Positions 25,120 through 32,714 of a DNA stretch of 64,000 nucleotides are shown here, in pieces. The stretch's first letter is position 1. Every line of letters starts with the position of its first letter. The notes below the pieces were generated by a model. The model was not told the DNA's origin, ran no database searches, and saw nothing but the letters and a program-made list of their open reading frames with translations. Both the position numbers and the translations under genes were made by a program. This stretch comes from Thermoflexibacter ruber (GTDB lineage Bacteria; Bacteroidota; Bacteroidia; Cytophagales; Thermoflexibacteraceae): positions 1 to 64,000 of the forward strand of contig NZ_FONY01000031.1 in the NCBI RefSeq assembly GCF_900113045.1, read 5' to 3'.

Positions 25120-26052
25120 TTGATTAAATCTAAAACTTTTACAAAGGTGGGCTACTATTCTATCAAAGATTTGGAGAACTTGACGGGTATAAAGGCACAT
25201 ACGATTAGAATGTGGGAGCAGCGTTATGACATAATCAAACCTTCACGTACTGATACCAATATTCGCTTGTATGAGGCAGACCAGTTGAAGTTGATGCTGA
25301 ATATTGCTTTGCTTAACAATCATGGTTTCAAGATTTCTAAAATCGCTAATATGTCGCGAGATGAAGTGTATGAAAAAGTGAGAGAAACTATTAGCAAAGC
25401 AACGAATTACGAAGACCAAATTAACGCTCTTACAGTAGCGATGATTGATTTGGACGAGGATAGCTTTGAAAAAATCATTGCTACAAATATCTTGCAATAC
25501 GGCTTTGAGAAAGTGATGATTCATATTATTTACCCTTTTCTTATAAGGATTGGGGCATTGTGGACTACTGACGCTATCAACCCTGCGCAGGAGCATTTTA
25601 TCACTAACTTGATTAGACAAAAGTTGATAGTGGCAATTGATGGGCAGTTCGAACCTAACCGTACAAATCCCAAGAAGTTTATCTTGTACCTTCCTGAGGG
25701 AGAACTACATGAAATCAGTTTGTTGTTTAATTATTATCTTATCAAATCTCGTGGCAATAAGGTTATCTATTTAGGTCAGAGTTTGCCTTTGCGTGATTTG
25801 TACGAAGTCAATCAGGTACACAAGGCTGATTTTATTATGTCTATCATTACCTCTACGCCGGGAGCTGAAGACATACAGACTTACGTAGATTTACTGGGGC
25901 AGAAGTTTCCTCATACTACTATATTATTGAGTGGTTATCAAGTAGTAGGGCAAGACCTAAAAGTTGCTAAAAACGTACACATTATCAATCAGATACAAGA
26001 TATGATAGCCATCTTAGATGATTTGAAAGCAGGAGTAAATCCATTTGAATAA
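25120..26052 (+). CDS. MerR-family regulator with B12-binding, CarH-like domain
   Basis: About 310 residues. Residues 10-80 are a MerR winged helix ('YYSIKDLENLTGIKAHTIRM', 'WEQRYDIIKPSRTDTNIRLY'). A helical bundle follows at about 90-175 and contains W-x9-E-H ('WTTDAINPAQEH'), the motif that shields the upper adenosyl ligand in CarH photoreceptors. A Rossmann-like cobalamin-binding domain at about 180-300 has 'LYLPEGELHEISLLF', whose His (E-x-H) is in the place of the lower cobalt ligand, and 'NKVIYLGQSLPLRDL'. In that family, dark tetramers repress DNA and light breaks them up. The start is TTG 25120, with AAAGGA 11 nt upstream, or GTG 25147. No carotenoid genes are adjacent. Confidence 0.85.
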   Translation: MIKSKTFTKVGYYSIKDLENLTGIKAHTIRMWEQRYDIIKPSRTDTNIRLYEADQLKLMLNIALLNNHGFKISKIANMSRDEVYEKVRETISKATNYEDQINALTVAMIDLDEDSFEKIIATNILQYGFEKVMIHIIYPFLIRIGALWTTDAINPAQEHFITNLIRQKLIVAIDGQFEPNRTNPKKFILYLPEGELHEISLLFNYYLIKSRGNKVIYLGQSLPLRDLYEVNQVHKADFIMSIITSTPGAEDIQTYVDLLGQKFPHTTILLSGYQVVGQDLKVAKNVHIINQIQDMIAILDDLKAGVNPFE

Positions 26053-26080
26053 GTAAAGTAAGTTTTACCTATTCAAATGG
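26041..26080. terminator. Hairpin shared by convergent genes
   Basis: CCATTTGAATAAGTAAA and the complement of TTTTACCTATTCAAATGG pair with one or two mismatches. The hairpin begins inside the last codons of the MerR/B12 gene and ends before the convergent SpoIIE gene, so it may terminate both. Confidence 0.5.
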
Positions 26081-26084
26081 ATAT

Positions 26085-29000
26085 TTATATTTTTACCCCT
26101 ACAAATAAAATGTCATCTCTTTGCTCTGCATTGGTGCTATAATCTTCTAAATCTTTTAAAAGTACTTCTTTTTGGGCTTGTAGTGGTAAGTAAGCTACTT
26201 GCTTGAGTAGCTCTACTAAGCGGTTGCTCCCATAGCGTATGCGCTCTGCATTGATGCTATCTGCCCAACCGTCTGTAGTCAGATAAAGGGCTGACTGATT
26301 TTCATGTAAAGTAAACTCGTGCTGTTTGTAGATAAATTCCTGTTCGTGCTTTTTGCCGATAGAGTGTTTGTCTGCGGAAACCTTTTGCAATTGACCATCG
26401 AAATAATAGAGAGGTCTTTTTGCACCACTGTATTTGACCAATACCTGTTCGTTTCCAATATTTTCTATACAACAAAGTCCTATGTCCATGCCGTCCTCAA
26501 AACCCTGACTTCGCTTTGTAAAGGCATCTAAGATTCTTTTATTGAGTTCTGTAAGGATAGTGGCAGGCTCGTAAATATGCTTAGTTTCTATGATTTCTTT
26601 TAAGATACTATTGCCCATCATGCTCATCATCGCACCCGGTACTCCATGCCCCGTACAATCTACTACGGCTAAGAATTTTTTACTCTTCAGTATAGTTGAG
26701 TTGTTAGATAGCTGAATAGTTGCTGATGCGTGATTTTGGTTTATTAATTCTTCTTTAATGCCAGATTCCAGATTTTTAGATTCCTCATATTGTACTTCAA
26801 AGTACCAGTAGAAATCACCGCTTACTACGTCCTTAGGCTTATAAATCACAAAATGGTCTGAAAAAGCATTTTGTAGGGCATCTTCGTGAGGAAGAATAGC
26901 TTGTTGGATTCTTTGAGCATAGCGAATGCTATCGCTTACTTTGGTATTCTGTTGCTGTAACAGTTTAAAAGCATGCTCTATGGTTTGTTTTTGCTCTTTG
27001 AGTAGTTCTTGGCTTGCTTCTAATTCTTCCATGTTTTGGCGGAGTTCTTCTGCACTTGTGGCAAGTTCTTCATTTTTTGTTTGGATTTGCACATTGGCAA
27101 TTTCCAACTCCTTATTTTTCTTCTCTATTTCATAAGTGCGTTCTATGACCTGCCTTTCTAATTTGAGGTTTTGATTTTTTAAAAAGTTAGTCCTCGTCTT
27201 ATAAAGAGAATAGGCAGTAAGCAGGATTGTAGAAATAGCCAAAGTCCTAAACCACCATGTAGCCCACCAAGGTGGTAAAATTTTGATTTTTAAACTTATT
27301 CCTTCTTCATTCCAAAGCCCATCATTATTACTTGCTTTGACTTTGAAAGTATAAGTTCCAGCATCTAAGTTGGTATAAGTAGCACTTCGCTGACTGCCTA
27401 CATAGTTCCAATCACGGTCAAAACCTTCCAATTTATAGGCATACTGATTTTTCTCACTTTGAGTAAAATTCAAAGCAACAAAGTCAATGGAAAATACAGA
27501 ATGTTGGTGGGTAAGGACAATTTCTTTGGTCTGTGAAATATGTTGTTTAAGCAAAGAATCGTAATCTCCTATTTTGACTGATTGATTAAAAATTTTGAAA
27601 TCAGTGAGCAAAACAGGAGGGAGGTAAGGATTATCTCTTACGCTGTCAGGGTGAAAAATATTTAGCCCATTGATAGTTCCTAAGAAAATTTCTCCTTTTT
27701 TATTCTTAAAAATAGCATTGATTCTCAGTTGTTTGCTAAGTAAGCCGTCGCTTTCAAAATAATTTCTGAAAACTTGTTTTTCAGGGTTAAAAACTGATAA
27801 ACCTTGATTAGTAGTAATCCACAAATTGCCTTTGCTGTCTTCCATAATGCCATTGACTTCATTATTCGGAAGTCCATGTTCAGTGGTATATCTTTTGAAC
27901 TTGCCTTGTGAAACTACCAAATGCAAACCTTCCCTTGCACCCACCCAAATTCTATTTTTGGAATCTTCATATACCGTATAGGTAGCATGAGAAGCCAGAC
28001 TTGTAGAATCATTGGGAATATTTCTATAAAGGGTCAATTTTTTTTGTAGGGCATCAAAAAAGAAGAGTCCATTCAAAGAAGCTATCCAAATATTTCCTTT
28101 GCTGTCTGATTTAATATCATGGACATAGTCCATATTGATTTCTTGTTTGATGTATTGGGTAAAGTTTTCAAGTTTATCTGTTTCTTTGTTCAGAATATTA
28201 ATTCCCCCATAGTTGCCAAACAAGACCTGCTCATTATCTATGTAGTTCCCAAAAGCAAATACACAGTTTTTATTGACAATACCACTTATCTCGGCTTCTT
28301 TATCCATATATCTTTTAAAAGTACCTTTCTCCTCTTCGTACAAATTAGCCCCTTTCTGCCAAGTTCCCGCCCAAATTCTTTTCTGTGCGTCTTCGAATAC
28401 TCGCATGACAGGATTGGCACTTATGCTTTTCTCATTTTTCTCATCATGCTTATAAAAAATGGATTTACCACTTTCATGAAGGGTAACACCTTCTTCGGTG
28501 CCTACCCAAATCCTTCCTTGACTATCCTCAATCACGGAATTGATAATCTGATTGGGTAAATCAATAGCAGCTTGGTCAAACTTATCTTTGTATTTATCGA
28601 TGATGCTAATGCCTTTGGAATACATCCCTACCCATATTCGTTCTTGTCTATCTTTATAAATAGCCCAAACAGAGTTTCCAGCTATACTTCTTGGATTTTT
28701 GTCTTCATGTAGATAATGTGTAAATGTTTCATTACTTGGATTATATCGACTCATGCCTCCATTTTCTACTGCAAACAATATGTCTTTCCCATCTTGGCAA
28801 ATAGCTCTTACTGTATTAGAACGAATAGCTTGTGGGTCATCAGCATTAGATTTAAAGTTAGTAAATTGCTTATTTTGAATCTGATACCTGCTGATGCCCC
28901 CATAAGCAGTACTAATCCACAAGTTTCCTTTTTGGTCATAGAATAGTCTATTGACATTATTATCTGTCAAGCTATTTAAGTTTTTAGGGTCGTGAAGAAA

Positions 29001-29606
29001 TTGGGTGATTTTTTTAGTGGGTAAGTGAAAATGAAATAAACCCTGCCGACTTACCCCAATCCAAAAATCATTAGGAGAACTTTGCTGGAGCGCTGTGATG
29101 GATTTATTTTCAAATTCCTTAATAGTGTGCCACTGTTGAGAATTGGCATCAAGCATTTTCAATCCACCCCATCCTCCTGCCCATAGGTTGCCTTTATCGT
29201 CCAAATGTAATGCTGCCACTCCTCCCGTCCCCAACGCCACTACTCTTTCAAACTTATCAAACAACTTATTATATTTGGCTAAACCTCCGTTAGTCCCTAC
29301 CCACACATTTCTATTTTTATCCTCTAATAAAATGTTAATGTAATTGGACATTAATCCTAAGGTGTCTTTCACATTTTTACGATAGACTTTCATTTCGTAG
29401 CCGTTATACTTATTTAAGCCATCGGCAGTACCAAACCACATGAAGCCATCGCTATCTTGCAAAATAGCCGTTACATTAGAATTGGAAAGCCCCTGCTCTA
29501 CGGACAAGTGCCAAAATCTTTCATTTTGGGCATAAGCAGCAACAATGGTGAGCAGGCATAATATAAAAGATGGTAAAAACCGTCTTCCGATGTAAAATAA
29601 TTTCAT
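26085..29606 (-). CDS. Two-component-regulator propeller sensor with SpoIIE/PP2C phosphatase
   Basis: A 1173-residue signalling protein. It begins with a signal peptide (ends 'LCLLTIVAAYAQ'), then some 14 propeller repeats in the periplasm over about 30-690 (pattern 'D..G.IW.GT..GL', e.g. 'DSDGFMWFGTADGLNKYNG'), a Y_Y_Y Ig-like domain at about 705-775 ('YAYKLEGFDRDWNYVGSQR'), one membrane helix at about 780-803, a long coiled coil to about 900, and a SpoIIE-type serine phosphatase at about 905-1173 with metal-binding Asp residues in 'YKPKDVVSGDFYWY', 'AVVDCTGHGVPGAMMSMMG', 'LYLTTDGWADS'. It would turn an outside signal, often glycan-related, into dephosphorylation of an anti-sigma antagonist-type target; no such target gene is nearby. 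Confidence 0.9.
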   Translation of the reverse strand: MKLFYIGRRFLPSFILCLLTIVAAYAQNERFWHLSVEQGLSNSNVTAILQDSDGFMWFGTADGLNKYNGYEMKVYRKNVKDTLGLMSNYINILLEDKNRNVWVGTNGGLAKYNKLFDKFERVVALGTGGVAALHLDDKGNLWAGGWGGLKMLDANSQQWHTIKEFENKSITALQQSSPNDFWIGVSRQGLFHFHLPTKKITQFLHDPKNLNSLTDNNVNRLFYDQKGNLWISTAYGGISRYQIQNKQFTNFKSNADDPQAIRSNTVRAICQDGKDILFAVENGGMSRYNPSNETFTHYLHEDKNPRSIAGNSVWAIYKDRQERIWVGMYSKGISIIDKYKDKFDQAAIDLPNQIINSVIEDSQGRIWVGTEEGVTLHESGKSIFYKHDEKNEKSISANPVMRVFEDAQKRIWAGTWQKGANLYEEEKGTFKRYMDKEAEISGIVNKNCVFAFGNYIDNEQVLFGNYGGINILNKETDKLENFTQYIKQEINMDYVHDIKSDSKGNIWIASLNGLFFFDALQKKLTLYRNIPNDSTSLASHATYTVYEDSKNRIWVGAREGLHLVVSQGKFKRYTTEHGLPNNEVNGIMEDSKGNLWITTNQGLSVFNPEKQVFRNYFESDGLLSKQLRINAIFKNKKGEIFLGTINGLNIFHPDSVRDNPYLPPVLLTDFKIFNQSVKIGDYDSLLKQHISQTKEIVLTHQHSVFSIDFVALNFTQSEKNQYAYKLEGFDRDWNYVGSQRSATYTNLDAGTYTFKVKASNNDGLWNEEGISLKIKILPPWWATWWFRTLAISTILLTAYSLYKTRTNFLKNQNLKLERQVIERTYEIEKKNKELEIANVQIQTKNEELATSAEELRQNMEELEASQELLKEQKQTIEHAFKLLQQQNTKVSDSIRYAQRIQQAILPHEDALQNAFSDHFVIYKPKDVVSGDFYWYFEVQYEESKNLESGIKEELINQNHASATIQLSNNSTILKSKKFLAVVDCTGHGVPGAMMSMMGNSILKEIIETKHIYEPATILTELNKRILDAFTKRSQGFEDGMDIGLCCIENIGNEQVLVKYSGAKRPLYYFDGQLQKVSADKHSIGKKHEQEFIYKQHEFTLHENQSALYLTTDGWADSINAERIRYGSNRLVELLKQVAYLPLQAQKEVLLKDLEDYSTNAEQRDDILFVGVKI

Positions 29607-29765
29607 GTGCGTTGTTGATTAAGTCCTCAGATAACACTAAAACAGTACAATCAATCTAAGTATTGATTTATTTACAATTATTTAAAGAAAAATTAATACC
29701 AAGAATTAAATTTGGGGTAAATTTATTGGGGATATTGTATTTTATCTTCCTTAAGTCCAATTCTT

Positions 29766-31907
29766 TTACCTCATTTGATAAATCAGTACCAATTTCTTTA
29801 ATTCTTCTAAGGTCGTTTTAGGTTTTTCCAGAGGCTCAGGAATGGGCTTTTTAGAAAAAGTTTGGAAGTAAAGTACGCAGGCATCTCTCCACCAAACTGC
29901 CTCTCTGTGTTGTATTTGTAAGCGACCTAAAACGTCTGTGAATATCTCCTTGTCAATAAATGGCTTAATAGGAATCCACTGCTCTTGCATCTTTTTTACT
30001 TCTTCTGCCCCTCCGTAATAGCGGAAGCAAAGTTCGTCCCAAAGACTTTTTCCTGTGGGCAGTTTTTTATCCCAACGTACGTGGTGAAACCAAAGCAAAA
30101 ACTCCAGAGGGCAGTTTTCTTCACTCCCCCAAACCGCTTGTATTTCAGGGGCATACAAACCTACTGCATTGCTTCCTGTGGCTGAGCGATTGAAGCCTAA
30201 ACCTATGGTGTCGGCTCGGTGGTAATAGGTAGATGTCCAATCGGGGCGTCCACTCTTATCTAACCAAGGCTGGGGACCATAGTGGATTCCCTCACCCATG
30301 AGGTGGTGCAAACCCAAAGGAGTCATGTAGTTTACCATGACTTCCCTCGATTTGAGCATCATGTCTTTGATAGTGGCTACCGCTTTGGGTTGCGTTGTCA
30401 AAGTCATTTTTATCCATTCCTCTGCAATCTGCTCGGAAGAAAGAGAGTAATCCCACGCCAAGCGTCCCAAAGTGTACCAATTTACCTGTCCAATAGGGTG
30501 TCCCGTCCAATTCCTGTCCGAGCCTGTATTGGCAACCCCACAAATAGCCGAGAAGCGATAGTTGTGCAGAGAACCGTCTATCACCTTTGCCACCGTTGAG
30601 CCTTTGCCTTTGGCATAAGTATCTGCATCTAAGACCTCTTTGAACATGGGGGCTTCGTAAACCAAATGGGTCGCAAAGCCCAAATACTCTTGTGTCAGTT
30701 GAAATTCCATCATCAAAGGTGTTTGCGGCATAGCACCAAAAAGCGGGTGGAAAGGCTCTCTGGGCTGAAAATCCAAGGGACCATTTTTTACTTGAACAAT
30801 TACGTTTTTGTGGAACTGCCCATCAAAAGGCTTAAACTCGTAATAAGCCTCTTTGGTGCGGTCGCCATTCGGGTCAGCCTTATACACAAAAGCCCTCCAC
30901 ATCACTATCCCATTGAAAGGTTCGAGGGCTTCAGCAAGCATATTTGCCCCATCGACATGGGTGCGGTTGTAGTCTTGAGGACCAGGTTCTCCTTCCGAAT
31001 TTGCCTTGACTACAAAACCTCCAAAATCAGGAATGATGCTGTAAATTTCCTTTGCCTTGTCCTTCCACCATTGGCGTACTTGCGGGTCAAGTGGGTCAGC
31101 AGTGGGCAAGCCTCCCACATTACGAGGGGCAGAAAAACGCACAGAAAGAAAGACTTTGATTTGATAGGGACGAAAAACTTTGGCAAGTGCCTCCACTTTT
31201 TCCAAGTATTCCGCAGTCATAAATCTGGCACTTGCGTTCACATTGTTTAGCACTGTTCCATTGATGCCAATAGAGGCATTGGCTCGTGCATAATCCTTGT
31301 AGCGTGGGTCAATCACGTAAGGCAACTCATGCCACTTCCAAAGCGAAGCACCCGCATAGCCTCTTTCAATCGTCCCGTTTGGGTTGTCCCAATGGTTGAG
31401 TAAACGCAACTTAATTTTTGGATTGCTCTCGATATTAATTTTGCTAAGGTCTTGCAAGGTTTGCACCTGCCTTAAAAACTCGTAACTTCCATACAATAAG
31501 CCTTTTTCGCTTTTCGAAGAAATATAAAAATTGCCATTTTGGGAAAAAATGCGATAACCCTCTTCGCTTAATTTTTCATTGTTTTCTATTTTTAATACAA
31601 TGTTTCCTCTCTTGCTGTCCATGCTTTTTACAAGCGTAATGTTTTTCCCAAGCAAGCCTTTAAGCCCCATTTGCAACTCCTCTACTGCCGCCGAAATCGT
31701 AGAGCTTTCTTGAGAAGCATAAACACTGTTGATTGATTTTGAATAACTTGCTCTTTTGCTGGCATCTTGAAGCGGGTCATATTTGAGCCAAAGACGATAG
31801 CCATCATCAGCTTTTGCCTCAAAGCAAAGTAATGCAAAAAGTAATGCAATCGGTTGCATAAAAAGGCAATGATATTTACTAAATAGTATTTTTTGAAAGA
31901 ACATCAT
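29766..31907 (-). CDS. GH67 alpha-glucuronidase
   Basis: A 713-residue family 67 glycoside hydrolase that removes (4-O-methyl)glucuronic acid from the ends of xylo-oligosaccharides. Length is typical. Signature stretches: 'FGGFVVKANSEGEPGPQDYN' with the general-acid Glu (about residue 300), 'QVKNGPLDFQPREPFHPLFG' with the Asp, and 'PLMMEFQLTQEYLGFATHL' with the Glu that together activate water (inverting mechanism). The N-terminus has a hydrophobic segment ('LFMQPIALLFALLCFEAKA') consistent with export. No xylanase, SusC/D pair or uronate gene is adjacent, so it is an isolated hemicellulose enzyme here. Confidence 0.92.
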   Translation of the reverse strand: MMFFQKILFSKYHCLFMQPIALLFALLCFEAKADDGYRLWLKYDPLQDASKRASYSKSINSVYASQESSTISAAVEELQMGLKGLLGKNITLVKSMDSKRGNIVLKIENNEKLSEEGYRIFSQNGNFYISSKSEKGLLYGSYEFLRQVQTLQDLSKINIESNPKIKLRLLNHWDNPNGTIERGYAGASLWKWHELPYVIDPRYKDYARANASIGINGTVLNNVNASARFMTAEYLEKVEALAKVFRPYQIKVFLSVRFSAPRNVGGLPTADPLDPQVRQWWKDKAKEIYSIIPDFGGFVVKANSEGEPGPQDYNRTHVDGANMLAEALEPFNGIVMWRAFVYKADPNGDRTKEAYYEFKPFDGQFHKNVIVQVKNGPLDFQPREPFHPLFGAMPQTPLMMEFQLTQEYLGFATHLVYEAPMFKEVLDADTYAKGKGSTVAKVIDGSLHNYRFSAICGVANTGSDRNWTGHPIGQVNWYTLGRLAWDYSLSSEQIAEEWIKMTLTTQPKAVATIKDMMLKSREVMVNYMTPLGLHHLMGEGIHYGPQPWLDKSGRPDWTSTYYHRADTIGLGFNRSATGSNAVGLYAPEIQAVWGSEENCPLEFLLWFHHVRWDKKLPTGKSLWDELCFRYYGGAEEVKKMQEQWIPIKPFIDKEIFTDVLGRLQIQHREAVWWRDACVLYFQTFSKKPIPEPLEKPKTTLEELKKLVLIYQMR

Positions 31908-32042
31908 GATTTGGTTTATTAGATTAGAAATGAAACAATTACAATATTTAGCACTGTTTGTTTTTCTGAGGTAAAAGCAAAATAATTCCTAAGATAGTAA
32001 ATTTTATTTAAAAAGCAAGAGATTTTTTATTGTAAAATGAGA

Positions 32043-32074
32043 TTTGATAAACACATCGTTTTTCCTTATCTTTG
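32043..32074 (+). promoter_or_regulatory. Bacteroidota-type promoter before the Uma2 pseudogene
   Basis: TTTG (32043-32046), 20 nt spacer, TATCTTTG (32067-32074): a good match to the -33/-7 consensus, 24 nt before the ATG at 32099. Confidence 0.55.
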
Positions 32075-32098
32075 AATTGCAAATAAGCAAATAAAATT

Positions 32099-32696
32099 AT
32101 GGATTACATCAAAGATATTTCAAGACTTGACCTAAATGGAACTTATACCTATGCCGATTACTTGCGCTGGCAATTTGAGGAAAAGGTAGAACTTATCAAG
32201 GGGAAAATCTTTAAAATGTCCCCTGCCCCTAACTTGAAACACCAACGCGCTAAGTGGGCTATTTTTTAATTACTTCTCAAAACACCCTTGCAAGGCATTT
32301 TCTGCCCCATTTGATGTGCGACTCTATGACAGCAAGAAATCTCAAAAGGCAAACAAAGATATTTACACCGTAGTCCAGCCCGACCTGTGCGTGATTTGCG
32401 ATAAGTCCAAATTAGATGAGCAGGGTTGCATAGGTGCGCCTGACCTCATTGTAGAGATTTTGTCAAAAGGCAATACGACCAAAGAAATGAAAATAAAGTA
32501 CGAACTTTATGAGGAAAGTGGGGTAAAAGAATATTGGGTTATATATCCTTACGAAGAGAATCTGCTTCAGTTTGTATTAAATGATAAGCAAAAGTATGAG
32601 CTAAACAGCATCTATGTTACCAATGATGTCCTTACTTCCACGCTTTTTTCTGATTTGCGTGTAAATTTGGAAGAAATTTTCTTGGAAGAGGAGTAA
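32099..32696 (+). pseudogene. Frameshifted Uma2-family nuclease
   Basis: Uma2 (DUF820) proteins are PD-(D/E)XK nuclease-like proteins of about 190 residues, often in many copies. Here the N-terminal 56 codons ('YTYADYLRWQFEEKVELIKG', 'KIFKMSPAPNLKHQRAKW') end at a TAA at 32267, while the rest continues in another frame from about 32262 ('NYFSKHPCKAFSAPFDVRLY', 'VVQPDLCVICDKSKLDEQGC', 'APDLIVEILSKGNTTKEMK', 'YELYEESGVKEYWVIYP'). The gap between the two parts is shorter than in intact relatives, so a small deletion with a frameshift is likely. The promoter and catalytic Asp/Glu residues are still present, so the decay looks recent. Confidence 0.8.
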
Positions 32697-32714
32697 ATGA
32701 TAAAACCTATAATT

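Noticed and set aside
28119-28559. 146-codon open frame on the plus strand
   Set aside because: Antisense inside the propeller domain of the SpoIIE protein; Phe-rich shadow of a real gene.
30666-31250. 194-codon open frame on the plus strand
   Set aside because: It lies fully antisense within the GH67 gene, which has complete family motifs; the frame shows no protein features.
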